Shown: positions 27,079 through 36,843 of the stretch, one piece after another
Position numbering within the stretch: the stretch's first letter is position 1
How the letters are laid out: every line of letters starts with the position of its first letter
Assembly: GCA_040386235.1 (NCBI GenBank)
Contig: JAZKGA010000001.1
Location: 62,001-126,000 of the forward strand
Direction: 5' to 3'
DNA from: JAZKGA01 sp040386235
GTDB lineage: Bacteria > Pseudomonadota > Alphaproteobacteria > Micavibrionales > Micavibrionaceae
DNA: 64,000 nt
Translations under genes and position numbers: made by a program
Notes under the pieces: generated by a model
What the model was told of the DNA's origin: nothing
Seen by the model: the letters and a program-made list of their open reading frames with translations, nothing else
Databases searched by the model: none

Positions 27079-27690
27079 ATGAAACACATTTTATTGATAC
27101 TGATCGGATGTTTTGCCATGTTTGGATTATCATGCCCAGTGGGTGCGGCAACCCAATATGCCAGCACGTTAAAAGACCACAAACCCGCCGGATATCCCAC
27201 GGCGGTGCTGGCCGGCGGCTGTTTCTGGTGCGTGGAACATACCATGCGCAAACTGGAAGGTGTCGTTTACACGCGCGTCGGATATATGGGTGGCAAGGGC
27301 GAAAAACCGGATTACGCGGACGTCAGCACGGGACGCACCGGCCATGCCGAAGTCATTGAGGTGACGTTCGATCCCAAAATTCTGACCTATGACGCAGTCA
27401 TCCGTCATTTTATGACCGAAGCCCACGACCCGACGCAAAAAGACCATCAAGGCGTTGATGTTGGCACGCAATACCGTTCGGGGATTTTCACGCAGGATGC
27501 GCAGCAGGAAGCAATCGCCCGTGCGGTGATAAAAGACCTGGATAAAGAGGGCAAAATCGTGACGGAAATCGTTCCGGCCCAGACATTCTGGGAAGCCGAG
27601 GCCTATCACCAGCGCTACTACGAAAACTATGAGAAGGTAAACGGGCGCAAGCACATTCGCGTCATTATGAAAGAGGCGGTTGGAAAATAG
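27079..27690 (+). CDS. msrA: Peptide-methionine (S)-S-oxide reductase, exported
   Basis: MsrA repairs oxidised methionine. The active-site motif GGCFWCVE (catalytic Cys48) is intact, followed by GRTGHAEVIEVTFDP and YRSGIFTQDAQQ, all family hallmarks. An N-terminal hydrophobic stretch (HILLILIGCFAMFGLSCPVGAA) looks like a signal peptide, so this copy probably acts in the periplasm. The 203-residue length fits exported MsrA. Confidence 0.95.
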   Translation: MKHILLILIGCFAMFGLSCPVGAATQYASTLKDHKPAGYPTAVLAGGCFWCVEHTMRKLEGVVYTRVGYMGGKGEKPDYADVSTGRTGHAEVIEVTFDPKILTYDAVIRHFMTEAHDPTQKDHQGVDVGTQYRSGIFTQDAQQEAIARAVIKDLDKEGKIVTEIVPAQTFWEAEAYHQRYYENYEKVNGRKHIRVIMKEAVGK

Positions 27691-27699
27691 GGCCGTGAA

Positions 27700-28452
27700 T
27701 TAACGCCGCAGGCTCGCCGGAATATCAATGACCACGGCCAGCCGATGCGGTGATGTATGCCCGATCATATCATCATGTGGTGCGGCATGAATGGCCTGCT
27801 GGACGGGCGGCGGAAAAAGGCCATGCGCCAGGTTCAGCAGCAGGCTTTGGCCCGGTTTGACCTCAATCGCTGTCGGGCCCAATGCCGCTTCGGCTGCCAG
27901 CACTGCCGCCGCCTTGCGGTCTTTTCCCATCACAAAATTCGACAGATTTTGAACGCCAAACGCCATTTCAGCCTCATAGGTTGCCAGGCGGGTTCCGGCC
28001 CCCAACAACGGCTGAATATAAACATTACATGGTGTGCCGGCATCATCGATATGCCAGTTCGGCTTGCCTTCGACTGTCGTTAATCCAAAGCGGCGCTGTT
28101 CCAGGAATTTACGTTTTTGGTAGTCGGGATGAATAGCGGCGTATAACGCTTCAGCTTGCGTAAAGACGTGCGCAATAACCTCATGAGAAATACCGGCGTT
28201 GCGTAAACGCCGCGCCATACTAAAATCCGTCCGTCCTTCTACCTCTAAACGACGATGGCCAGAGCCAAAGCGCTGTGAATCTTCGTGCGCCGCAATGGCA
28301 ACAAAGTCAGGTACAGGCGTATCAATAATAACGGCGCGCGCCGCGTATTGAAATGCCAAGGCAATATCAGACAAGGATCGCGCATGGAAAACCGTTTTAT
28401 CTTGCGGGTGCTGATAATTGGCAGGGATTTTAGCGTGATGGCTTTTTGACAT
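27700..28452 (-). CDS. Putative DUF1826-like / cupin-fold protein
   Basis: A 250-residue cytoplasmic protein. The pattern WHIDDAGTP (an HxD pair), then GAGTRLATYE, the turn GQSLLLNLAHG and a later His in AIHAAPHDD is reminiscent of DUF1826 proteins and of double-stranded beta-helix iron enzymes, where HxD plus a distal His bind metal. This is my reading of motifs and not a firm family assignment. It converges on msrA with nine bases between the stops. Confidence 0.5.
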   Translation of the reverse strand: MSKSHHAKIPANYQHPQDKTVFHARSLSDIALAFQYAARAVIIDTPVPDFVAIAAHEDSQRFGSGHRRLEVEGRTDFSMARRLRNAGISHEVIAHVFTQAEALYAAIHPDYQKRKFLEQRRFGLTTVEGKPNWHIDDAGTPCNVYIQPLLGAGTRLATYEAEMAFGVQNLSNFVMGKDRKAAAVLAAEAALGPTAIEVKPGQSLLLNLAHGLFPPPVQQAIHAAPHDDMIGHTSPHRLAVVIDIPASLRR

Positions 28453-28496
28453 GCCCGGAACAATACATATATCTAACAGTTATGTCAATAAATCCT

Positions 28497-29294
28497 TTAA
28501 GCTTTGCGAATGGCCATCATCTGCTTGATCTCACCGATCGCTTCGGCCGGGTTCAGGCCTTTCGGGCATGCGGTGGTACAGTTCATGATGGTGTGGCACC
28601 GATACAAACGGAACGGGTCTTCCAATGCATCCAGGCGCTCGCCTGCTGCCTCGTCCCGTGTGTCGGCAATCCAACGATACGCCTGCATCAATATGGCGGG
28701 ACCCAAAAAACGGTCCGAATTCCACCAATAAGATGGGCAGGAGGTTGAGCAGCAGAAGCACAGGATACAGCCAGCCGGCCCCTTACCATCCGCGCCGTTC
28801 AGCGTTTCAGCATCTTCGGCACTTTGCAGGCGTTCACGACTTGGCGTCGCGCTGTCCGTTTTCATCCACGGCTCAATCGCCGCATATTGCGCATACACAT
28901 GGTTCAAGTCAGGCACCAGATCCTTGACCACCGGCATGTGCGGCAAAGGTGATATTTTGGCGTCGCCGCACACCTCAGAGATCGGTTTGGTACAGGCCAG
29001 GCCGTTCTTGCCGTCCATATTCATGGCGCAGGACCCGCAAATCCCCTCACGGCACGACCGACGGAACGTCAGGGTGCTGTCCACTTCATTCTTAATGTAG
29101 ATCAATGCGTCCAAAACCATCGGCCCGCATTTGTCCAAATCAATCTCGTAACTGTCGTAACGTGGGTTTTGCGTGTCGTCGGGGCTCCAGCGATACACCT
29201 TGAACACTTTGGTTCTTTTGGCGTCGGCACTGGCAACCTTAAAGGTTTTGCCGTCAATGGGACGGGAATTTTTGGGAAGGGCGATTTCAACCAT
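28497..29294 (-). CDS. sdhB: Succinate dehydrogenase iron-sulfur subunit
   Basis: SdhB carries the three Fe-S clusters passing electrons from FAD to ubiquinone in complex II. The [2Fe-2S] ligands are in CREGICGSCAMNMDG, and the [4Fe-4S] and [3Fe-4S] ligands in CILCFCCSTSCPSYWW and CHTIMNCTTACPKGLNP. The 265-residue length is normal. It is the last gene of sdhCDAB. Confidence 0.98.
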   Translation of the reverse strand: MVEIALPKNSRPIDGKTFKVASADAKRTKVFKVYRWSPDDTQNPRYDSYEIDLDKCGPMVLDALIYIKNEVDSTLTFRRSCREGICGSCAMNMDGKNGLACTKPISEVCGDAKISPLPHMPVVKDLVPDLNHVYAQYAAIEPWMKTDSATPSRERLQSAEDAETLNGADGKGPAGCILCFCCSTSCPSYWWNSDRFLGPAILMQAYRWIADTRDEAAGERLDALEDPFRLYRCHTIMNCTTACPKGLNPAEAIGEIKQMMAIRKA

Positions 29295-29316
29295 ATCTCT
29301 GCTCTCTTGCTTATTC

Positions 29317-31107
29317 TTAATACACGCGTGCTTTTGGCGGCACGGCTTCGACTTCGTCGGTCAATGTCGTCAGGATCACGGGGCGATAATCAACGCGGCG
29401 ATTGCCTGCCTCGTCCAGCCACATCAGTGAGTGTTTCAGCCAATTGGTGTCATCACGGTTTTGGAAATCTTCCCGCGCGTGCGCGCCACGGCTTTCCTGG
29501 CGATTAACCGCGGAATGCAGCGTCACAACAGATTGGCCCAGCAGGTTATCCAGCTCTAATGCCTCAACCAGATCCGTGTTGAAAACCAATGATCGATCAT
29601 TGATGCGGATATCGCCGCGTTCGGCGTAAAGCACGTCAATCTGGTCACAGCCTTCTTGCAGCGTGCCGCCCGTCCGGAATACAGCGGCATGGTTTTGCAT
29701 CGTCCGCTGCATATTATTGCGCAACGATGCGACCGGCATGCTGCCATTCGCATTGCGGAACCCATCAAAACGGGCCAGCGCGCGTGATCCGTCATCATCA
29801 CCCAGCTTTTTATGCTTGGCACCCGGTGTCACCGTTTCGGCGGCACGAATGGCAGCTGCACGTCCAAAAACGACCAGATCAAGCAGCGAGTTAGAGCCAA
29901 GGCGGTTTGCACCGTGTACAGACACACACGCCGCTTCGCCAATCGCCATCAGGCCAGGAACAATCTGGTTTGGATTGCCAGGCGTCGGGCGCAGGACTTC
30001 GGTATGTACGTTGGTCGGAATCCCGCCCATATTATAATGCACGGTCGGCAGGACCGGGATCGGTTCTTTCGTGACATCCACCCCGGCAAAAATCTTGGCC
30101 GATTCGGCAATGCCCGGCAGGCGCGAATGAATGATATCTGCATCCAGATGCTCCAGATGCAGATGAATATGATCGGCCAGCGGCCCAACGCCGCGCCCTT
30201 CGCGAATTTCAATGGTCATCGACCGGCTGACCACATCGCGGCTGGCTAGGTCTTTGGCAGATGGCGCGTAGCGTTCCATAAACCGTTCGCCCTGGGCGTT
30301 GGTCAGATAACCGCCCTCACCCCGCACACCTTCGGTGATCAAACAGCCTGCGCCGTAAATCCCGGTCGGGTGGAATTGAACAAATTCCATGTCCTGCAAC
30401 GGCAAGCCGGCGCGCAACACCATCGCGTTTCCATCCCCGGTACACGTATGCGCCGAGGTGCAAGAGAAGTAGGCGCGGCCATAACCACCGGTCGCCAGCA
30501 CCGTCTGATGCCCACGAAAACGATGCATTGTGCCATCGTCCAAATTCCAGGCCATAACGCCCAGGCATTCGCCCTCATTACCCATGATCAAATCCAGGGC
30601 GAAATATTCGATAAAGAATTCCGCCTTGTATTTCAGGGCCTGAGTGTACAGCGTGTGTAAAATCGCGTGACCGGTCCGGTCGGCGGCGGCGCAGGTGCGC
30701 TGCGCTGTGCCTTGACCGTAATGGGTGGTCATGCCGCCAAAGGCGCGTTGGTAAATCTTGCCGTCTGCGGTGCGGCTGAACGGCACGCCGTAATGTTCCA
30801 GTTCGATAATCGCCGGGATCGCTTCGCGGCACATATATTCAATGGCGTCCTGATCGCCCAGCCAATCCGATCCCTTGATCGTGTCATACATATGAAAGCG
30901 CCAGTCATCTTCGCCCATATTCCCCAAGGCTGCGGAAATACCGCCCTGTGCCGCAACGGTGTGTGACCGTGTCGGGAATACTTTGCTGAGGCACGCGACC
31001 TTCAACCCTTTTTCCGCCATCCCCATGACGGCGCGCAGGCCAGCCCCGCCGCCCCCGACAACAACGACATCGTATTCATGATCAATAATTTGGTAGGCGG
31101 ACGACAT
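29317..31107 (-). CDS. sdhA: Succinate dehydrogenase flavoprotein subunit
   Basis: SdhA oxidises succinate to fumarate. The FAD-binding GGGGAGLRAVMGMAEKG, the flavinylation motif RSHTVAAQGGISAALGN with the covalent His, the substrate region MEFVQFHPTGIYGAGCLITEG and the C-terminal tail (NWLKHSLMWLD, VDYRPV) are all there. The length of 596 is standard. It lies between sdhD and sdhB. Confidence 0.98.
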   Translation of the reverse strand: MSSAYQIIDHEYDVVVVGGGGAGLRAVMGMAEKGLKVACLSKVFPTRSHTVAAQGGISAALGNMGEDDWRFHMYDTIKGSDWLGDQDAIEYMCREAIPAIIELEHYGVPFSRTADGKIYQRAFGGMTTHYGQGTAQRTCAAADRTGHAILHTLYTQALKYKAEFFIEYFALDLIMGNEGECLGVMAWNLDDGTMHRFRGHQTVLATGGYGRAYFSCTSAHTCTGDGNAMVLRAGLPLQDMEFVQFHPTGIYGAGCLITEGVRGEGGYLTNAQGERFMERYAPSAKDLASRDVVSRSMTIEIREGRGVGPLADHIHLHLEHLDADIIHSRLPGIAESAKIFAGVDVTKEPIPVLPTVHYNMGGIPTNVHTEVLRPTPGNPNQIVPGLMAIGEAACVSVHGANRLGSNSLLDLVVFGRAAAIRAAETVTPGAKHKKLGDDDGSRALARFDGFRNANGSMPVASLRNNMQRTMQNHAAVFRTGGTLQEGCDQIDVLYAERGDIRINDRSLVFNTDLVEALELDNLLGQSVVTLHSAVNRQESRGAHAREDFQNRDDTNWLKHSLMWLDEAGNRRVDYRPVILTTLTDEVEAVPPKARVY

Positions 31108-31128
31108 TCTTCTTACTCCTGATAAACT

Positions 31129-31524
31129 TTACAATGCGACTTTCAGCACCGCGAAAGTGCTGGCCAGGCCAAGGCCCAGCAAGGCCAGATTAATGGACCA
31201 CAGCATGACAATTTTAACGCCTTCGGCATGGATGTAATCTTCGATCACAACCTGCAACCCCTGGGCCGCATGCCAGAATGACATCACGATAAACAGCACC
31301 GATAAAACGGCGTTTACCGGCTGCTGCATCCAGTCCGCAACCATCGTGTAATCCGCACCGCGCAGGGACAAAATGGCGCATACCATCCACAACGAAAGCG
31401 GGATCAGCGCAAAGGATGACAGGCGTTGCGCAATCCAGTGTTCCGCGCCGTGATGCGCCGCGCCCAAACCGCGGGCGCGCACCAAAGCGCCTTTAAACGC
31501 TGTGTCTTGCCATTTGTGTGCCAT
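31129..31524 (-). CDS. sdhD: Succinate dehydrogenase membrane anchor subunit
   Basis: A 131-residue three-helix membrane protein (HWIAQRLSSFALIPLSLWMV, VLSVLFIVMSFWHAAQGLQV, and a C-terminal helix) that with SdhC binds haem and ubiquinone. The His in FWHAAQGLQVVIEDYIH is a likely haem or quinone-site residue by family analogy. Position between sdhC and sdhA confirms the identity. Confidence 0.95.
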   Translation of the reverse strand: MAHKWQDTAFKGALVRARGLGAAHHGAEHWIAQRLSSFALIPLSLWMVCAILSLRGADYTMVADWMQQPVNAVLSVLFIVMSFWHAAQGLQVVIEDYIHAEGVKIVMLWSINLALLGLGLASTFAVLKVAL

Positions 31525-31537
31525 ATCTTATTCCTTC

Positions 31538-31915
31538 CTAAATCCAGATCAACGCCAGCAAAACCGCCGCCAGGCCGATCACGGCATAACTGGCAAGGCG
31601 CATGCCAGGCACACTGAAAAACAAACCGATATCCATCAGCAGGTGTTTGATCCCGCTGAAAAAGTGGAAACATAACGCGGCGCTCCATCCAAACAGGAAC
31701 ACAAGTCCCAGGGGGGATGTCAGGCAGTCCTGAGCCGCAGCAAAAGTATCAGGGCCATTGGCAAGTGCCAGCAACCACCAGGCCACCAGGACCGTCCCGA
31801 CCGCCAGCACACTGCCGGACATGCGATGCAGGATCGAGGTGGTCATGTTTATTTCCCAGCGGTAAATCTGCAAATGCGGGGATAGGGGGCGCTTACGCGA
31901 CGACGTTACGGACAT
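31538..31915 (-). CDS. sdhC: Succinate dehydrogenase cytochrome b556 subunit
   Basis: A 125-residue integral membrane subunit. The family N-terminus RPLSPHLQIYRWEINMTTSI and the following LHRMSGSVLA motif, with Ser and Arg of the quinone site, are clear. The haem His is in FHFFSGIKHLLMDIG. It is the first gene of the sdhCDAB operon. Confidence 0.96.
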   Translation of the reverse strand: MSVTSSRKRPLSPHLQIYRWEINMTTSILHRMSGSVLAVGTVLVAWWLLALANGPDTFAAAQDCLTSPLGLVFLFGWSAALCFHFFSGIKHLLMDIGLFFSVPGMRLASYAVIGLAAVLLALIWI

Positions 31916-32032
31916 TTCATTTCCTTATTAATAATCGCTCAACTATGCGTCGCGGCGCAGAACTTGTCAAAGGGGTATCCAACATTCCCCATAGCATGTT
32001 TTGCTTTGAATTTTATGCGAGATAACGCGATT

Positions 32033-33283
32033 TTAGGCCTTCAGACGGCTTTGCCAGATGTCAGACTCGACGCTGATAAACTGGCCGTTTTCATTCACGA
32101 CAGTTTGGTTGCGCCCACGGAATTTGGCGTCATACATTGCGGCATCCGCCTCTTCCATTGCTTGATCAATTGTATCGCTGTCAAAATCCACGCTGGCGAC
32201 ACCGATGCTGAGCGTGACCAGCACATGTTCGCCGCGCTCGGTCAGGAATGTTGCGTTACGCACAGCCTGTCGCACGCGTTCAGCCACAATGGACGCAGAC
32301 CGCAAATCCGCATGGGGCAGCAGGATCGCAAATTCTTCACCGCCCGTGCGGGCCAGAATATCTTCGGCGCGCAGCGCATCATTAATAATATGGATAATGT
32401 CGCGCAAAACCCCGTCACCCACACTGTGGCCATATGTATCGTTGACCAGTTTGAAGTGATCCAAATCCATTAAACAGAGGGATAGCGGTTGCAAATGGCG
32501 GCGGGCGCGCTGGATTTCTTCCACCCCCCTGGCTTCAAAATAGCGGCGGTTGCCGATACTGGTCAAAGAGTCACTTAACGCCATCTGGCGCAAGGCCTCG
32601 GTATAGGCGTTCATTTTGCGTGTCAGCGGGATAAAAACAAACAAGGTTTCCAGCAAAATCACGACCAGAATGACCAGCAAAGCCCAGCGTTGCCAGATTT
32701 GCAGGGTAATCATCCGGCTTTGCAATTTGTTTTCGTACGTGTTAATCGCCTGGTCTAGATTGGCCAGAATCTGGCGATGAGCCTGAGCCTTCAAGGCACG
32801 TATCTGGTCTGTCTGCAACGCGATTCTGGCGGGCGGCACGCGCACCATCATATCAATCTGCAGGATAAATTTCGCCAATTTGGGTTGCAGGGGGTCAGTG
32901 GCGGTAAAGTAAATTTCATCCAGCGCGCGGGTGGCGGCGGCATCGTAATCGTGATTATTTGCGGTTGAGATGATGATCAGCTGATGTTGGTCACCCAGGC
33001 TTTTGATGGTTTGCAGCGCTTGATCCTGCGTCGCAATACTCGGTTGCGCCGCGTAGGTATCCAAATCTGCCGCCGCACGTTGGACCAGAACCGACAGGCG
33101 CGAGGTCTGCGTTACGATATTCGCCACCCTCTCTTGTTCCGCCAGCATCCGATCGGACAGGCTGAAAATCGCCAGGGCCATCCCCGCCAGCACTGACAGG
33201 CACAGAACGTAAATGCAGACAGCATAACGTCCCGGGCGTAAATCAGGGTGAATCAGGTCCAATGGTGTTGGGGTCGGCGTCAC
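32033..33283 (-). CDS. Membrane-bound diguanylate cyclase (GGDEF)
   Basis: Makes the second messenger c-di-GMP. Two membrane helices (about 20-42 and 200-222) flank a helical periplasmic sensor region. The GGDEF domain has LCLMDLDHFKLVNDTYGH and an active-site GGEEF (RTGGEEFAILLP), and the inhibitory I-site RxxD (RAED) sits five residues before GGEEF, so product feedback is expected. The signal sensed is unknown. It stands alone between sdhC and the Asd-like gene. Confidence 0.93.
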   Translation of the reverse strand: MTPTPTPLDLIHPDLRPGRYAVCIYVLCLSVLAGMALAIFSLSDRMLAEQERVANIVTQTSRLSVLVQRAAADLDTYAAQPSIATQDQALQTIKSLGDQHQLIIISTANNHDYDAAATRALDEIYFTATDPLQPKLAKFILQIDMMVRVPPARIALQTDQIRALKAQAHRQILANLDQAINTYENKLQSRMITLQIWQRWALLVILVVILLETLFVFIPLTRKMNAYTEALRQMALSDSLTSIGNRRYFEARGVEEIQRARRHLQPLSLCLMDLDHFKLVNDTYGHSVGDGVLRDIIHIINDALRAEDILARTGGEEFAILLPHADLRSASIVAERVRQAVRNATFLTERGEHVLVTLSIGVASVDFDSDTIDQAMEEADAAMYDAKFRGRNQTVVNENGQFISVESDIWQSRLKA

Positions 33284-33332
33284 GCTTTATTTACCCTCTT
33301 CCTTCCCAATCTACAGTATTCTGAGGGCGATC

Positions 33333-34322
33333 TCAAGAAATGGTCATGCGTTCAGCCAGTAATACCGCATTTAACGCGCTGCCTGACCTTATGTTATCCG
33401 CCACGCACCAGAAATTCAGCGCGTGGTCCGCCGACGCATCTTCGCGCACACGGGATACAAATACCGCATCTTCGCCTTGCACCTCGGACGGTGTGACGTA
33501 TTCCAGATCAGACTCCAGATCAATCAAAGACACGCCGCGCGCTTTTAACCAAACGGACTTTGCCTGCGCCGCCGTCACGCCTTTTTCAAAAGTGACATTG
33601 ACCATTGCGCCATGACCGATAAAGACCGGAACAACCGCGGCGTTAATGCATATTTTGCCAGCCAGGCCCACGATGTCTCCGACCTCTCGTGTCACCCGGG
33701 CTTCGGTCTGCGTCATCCGATCTTCATCACGAAACGCATCCGTGTGTGGCAGGACGTTGAACGCCAGCTGCTTTGGGAAGTGTTCCGGCTTTAATTCAGC
33801 GTTCATAAACACGCCCCGTGTCTGGCCGAATAATTCATCCATCGCCTCACGCCCCGTACCGGATACCGCCTGGTACGTGCTGACGACCACACGGCTGATG
33901 GGGGCGTAATCTTGCAGAGGCAACAAGACGGTTGCCAGTTGCGTTGTCATCGGGTGCGGGGCCGCAACAACAGCGTTCTGCCCCACATCTATATTTTTAA
34001 CAGCGTTGGGGATCAGCAGTGGTGCAGTCGTATGCCCCGACAAATCAATCACGCGGGCGCCTTTCGCCGTCGCGCTCGGGATCACGCCTGCCGCCAAGGC
34101 GGCGTCACACGCCATGAAAACGATATCGACGCCGGCGAAGTTGAAATCTTCAACCGCCGTCACCTTTATTGTTTTGTCACCGAATGACAATGATTTGCCC
34201 GCATCGCGCCGTGGGGCCAGGGCGACCATCTCATCCACCTTGATATCTCGTTCGGCGATCATGCTTATAATTTCGCGTCCAACCAGGCTGGTCGCGCCAA
34301 CAACTGCAAATGTGTGTCCCAT
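33333..34322 (-). CDS. Aspartate-semialdehyde dehydrogenase-like protein lacking catalytic residues (Usg-like)
   Basis: The fold is that of Asd: NADP loop VVGATSLVGREI, the QAVSGTGREAMDEL segment and FIGHGAMVNVTFE with the conserved His (237). However, the active-site PNCST motif is replaced by APHPMTTQL (residues 121-129), so the nucleophilic Cys is a Pro, and the substrate-binding Arg seven residues before the His is a Val. It is therefore most like the USG-1 class of inactive Asd paralogues, and a true asd should exist elsewhere. It diverges from the M29 peptidase gene. Confidence 0.8.
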   Translation of the reverse strand: MGHTFAVVGATSLVGREIISMIAERDIKVDEMVALAPRRDAGKSLSFGDKTIKVTAVEDFNFAGVDIVFMACDAALAAGVIPSATAKGARVIDLSGHTTAPLLIPNAVKNIDVGQNAVVAAPHPMTTQLATVLLPLQDYAPISRVVVSTYQAVSGTGREAMDELFGQTRGVFMNAELKPEHFPKQLAFNVLPHTDAFRDEDRMTQTEARVTREVGDIVGLAGKICINAAVVPVFIGHGAMVNVTFEKGVTAAQAKSVWLKARGVSLIDLESDLEYVTPSEVQGEDAVFVSRVREDASADHALNFWCVADNIRSGSALNAVLLAERMTIS

Positions 34323-34365
34323 GTATTCTTCCTAAGTCTGTGTGAATGTGGTATAGCAATTTCCC

Positions 34366-35694
34366 ATGGACTTGACCACCTTTCATCGTGCCCAGCGCGA
34401 TTTTGCCCAACACGTCACGGGCATTTCTGACCCTTGCCCTCTTCCTCTTTGCGATAAATGGCCGGTGCTGCCGCTGACACAGCAACAAGAAGACATTCTT
34501 GTCACAACCTTGATTGAAAGCGGCCTTAAGGCGGGCTCTGTGGTCTGGCTGCAGGTCGGCAGAGGCGGCGTGGCCATTGGCAACCGTTTGATGGACGCCA
34601 TTGTTAAACACGATATTCAACTGCATGTTCAGCTTATTGATCCTGATTTCCAGGGATGGCTGTTGACCCACGCGACAGAGGAACAGGCTGCTGCCTATGG
34701 CGCGGCAATAGCCAGCAAACTGGAAAACGTAACGCGCCGCTTCAGCCTGTATCCGATGACGGAACAACCGCCAGCCTGGCCCATTCCGCCCGAAAAGGCC
34801 CGCGCCTATCAATCCACATTAAAAGCGTTACAGCAGAAATCCATGGCCGGTGATATCCATTCGACCATGACCATGTTACCCACCCCCGAAACAGCCGCAT
34901 TGGACGGCATGTCGTTTACCGATTACATCGACCTGTATATCAATATGTGTGACCAGCCGTGGACTGACATCAGTACATCACATCTGCATCTGATCGACGT
35001 TTTAAACAAAACGGATGATCTGCGGATTACCAATACCGACGGCACCGATATTCGTATGTCATTGACCGATCATGACGGACGGCCTTTCACCTTTTGCAAT
35101 TCATTGACCAAGCGTAACGTGCCGGGGTCCGAGGTGTTTTCCGCGCCACGCCGCGACAGCATTAACGGTCGCATCGTCGCCAAAGGCCTGTTTATGGCGG
35201 GACATAAACGCCTGGGGTTGATCCGCGATCTGACGCTTGATTTTAAAGATGGGCAGATTGTGAATTTCAGCGCGGCAGAGGGCGAAGACTATTTTGCCGA
35301 ATTCCTGAATCGCGACCCTTCTAACCGCTATGTCGGCGAATTGGGTATTGGCACCAATCCGTATCTGAAACGCCATGTGTGTAACGGATTACTGGTTGAG
35401 AAAATCGGTGGCAGCTTTCACCTGGCTCTGGGTGACGCCTATACGATGACTGATTATTTAGGCGACCCTGTTTATGTCGATAATGGTAATAAGACAGCCA
35501 CTGGCGATCACTGGGATATCACGACAATGCTGTTCGGGAAGGGCGGCGTTATGACGGCAGATGGTCAGGACATTATGCGTGACGGCATCTTCCTTGCGCC
35601 TGAGCTGGACGTCTTGAATCGCGGCTGGGCTGCCCTGCCGTCCGGCCGTATTCCGGATAGATGGAAAAACAAAGAACAGATGTTCGTGTACTGA
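34366..35694 (+). CDS. M29-family aminopeptidase-like metallopeptidase
   Basis: A 442-residue protein of the AmpS/AmpT (peptidase M29) family, which removes N-terminal residues using two metal ions. The likely metal and catalytic residues are present: Glu256 in NVPGSEVFSAP, Glu325 in GELGIGTNP, His352 and Tyr359 in FHLALGDAY, and His382 and Asp384 in GDHWD. The N-terminal domain is divergent. No signal peptide is seen, so action in the cytoplasm is expected. Confidence 0.85.
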   Translation: MDLTTFHRAQRDFAQHVTGISDPCPLPLCDKWPVLPLTQQQEDILVTTLIESGLKAGSVVWLQVGRGGVAIGNRLMDAIVKHDIQLHVQLIDPDFQGWLLTHATEEQAAAYGAAIASKLENVTRRFSLYPMTEQPPAWPIPPEKARAYQSTLKALQQKSMAGDIHSTMTMLPTPETAALDGMSFTDYIDLYINMCDQPWTDISTSHLHLIDVLNKTDDLRITNTDGTDIRMSLTDHDGRPFTFCNSLTKRNVPGSEVFSAPRRDSINGRIVAKGLFMAGHKRLGLIRDLTLDFKDGQIVNFSAAEGEDYFAEFLNRDPSNRYVGELGIGTNPYLKRHVCNGLLVEKIGGSFHLALGDAYTMTDYLGDPVYVDNGNKTATGDHWDITTMLFGKGGVMTADGQDIMRDGIFLAPELDVLNRGWAALPSGRIPDRWKNKEQMFVY

Positions 35695-35695
35695 T

Positions 35696-36802
35696 TTAAA
35701 ACTTTAAATTCTTCAGGGCCGCGAATGGATTGCTGTCCTCACGCTCCGTTTTTGAAGGGGCAGAGAAATTGCGTGGTTCGTCCGTTCTAATCGGCTTGAC
35801 TGGTTTTTTCTTCCGCGAAAAATCTGGTTTTGTCTTGTTGGAGGGCGCGCGGTGTTCTGGCCGCGGGCTGCTGGTCCGTTCTGGACGCGGGGTATGCACG
35901 CGTTCCTTGTGGGCCTGGCCGCGCCGCAACTGGAACGTCGCCAATTCTGGCTTGGCCTGCGGCACAGGGGCCGCAGCGGGTTGTTCACCATCAACGGTTG
36001 CTTCAGGTACGTCAGGTTCACCCTGTTGTGTCACAACGGTCGCCGGATCATGGACCAGGCGATGACCCATCGCGCTTAAAATCGCGTATAAATCAGCAAT
36101 ACCGCAGCCCAGCCATTCAGCCATTTTATGTTGAGCCGTAAACTTGCCGTCTTTGGCCGTATCGTAAATTTCCGTCACCACGCGGTCCAGCATGTCGATC
36201 CGGCAAATGCGCGGGCCATACATCGGGTAACCAATGGTGCGATAGAAATCAGCATTCGCGGTGGTTGCGTCAACACTTTGTGAAACGGCCCCATCATGTG
36301 GCACGGGGGCGGGCAATGGCGCATCATGCCATAACGACCACAAAAGGGCGCGGACATGCACAGCAACCGGTTTGCTTAATAATGGCAGGTAAATCAGCAA
36401 AGGGCCAAGGCGCACGCCTTTGGCACGCAATTCCTTTCGACCATCGGCATCCAGGACTGCAATATCCGCATCCAGTTCGGCACGTTGCACAGCACCCAGG
36501 GCTTCCCCCACGCGGGTGGCAATCGCGCGCGCGGCCGGTGTCGTGATCCCCTCTCCCGTCGTACAGGCCAGAACTGGGCCAAGAATGGCAGCGACATGCG
36601 CGGTCACGAAAGCCTGCAAACGTGGCAAAGCGTCTTCGGTGGTGTTATCCATCAGCAGGACGGTCGGTGCCAGTAATGCATCGCCTTTGACCAGGCGGGC
36701 AACCGGATTGCCAGGCAATGGGTTGGAGGGGTCGGCCTGGAACAGGATGGTGGCATCGTCCAGGATACGAAATTGCTTATCTGTGGCGTCGATCAGGGTC
36801 AT
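35696..36802 (-). CDS. Stand-alone C-terminal domain of a SUV3-like helicase
   Basis: The middle of this 368-residue protein (LRAKGVRLGPLLIYLPLLSK and the surrounding region) resembles the C-terminal accessory region of large alphaproteobacterial SUV3-like RNA helicases, and the tail is basic and low-complexity (RKKKPVKPIRTD), as in those proteins. No Walker A, DExH or other helicase motif is present here or in the adjoining sequence. It is either a split-off domain or a specialised RNA-binding protein. The assignment is from memory of the family and should be treated as tentative. Confidence 0.5.
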   Translation of the reverse strand: MTLIDATDKQFRILDDATILFQADPSNPLPGNPVARLVKGDALLAPTVLLMDNTTEDALPRLQAFVTAHVAAILGPVLACTTGEGITTPAARAIATRVGEALGAVQRAELDADIAVLDADGRKELRAKGVRLGPLLIYLPLLSKPVAVHVRALLWSLWHDAPLPAPVPHDGAVSQSVDATTANADFYRTIGYPMYGPRICRIDMLDRVVTEIYDTAKDGKFTAQHKMAEWLGCGIADLYAILSAMGHRLVHDPATVVTQQGEPDVPEATVDGEQPAAAPVPQAKPELATFQLRRGQAHKERVHTPRPERTSSPRPEHRAPSNKTKPDFSRKKKPVKPIRTDEPRNFSAPSKTEREDSNPFAALKNLKF

Positions 36803-36843
36803 ATTCGTTTCTATAGCGGTTCAGACACAGCGTGTCTATAGGG

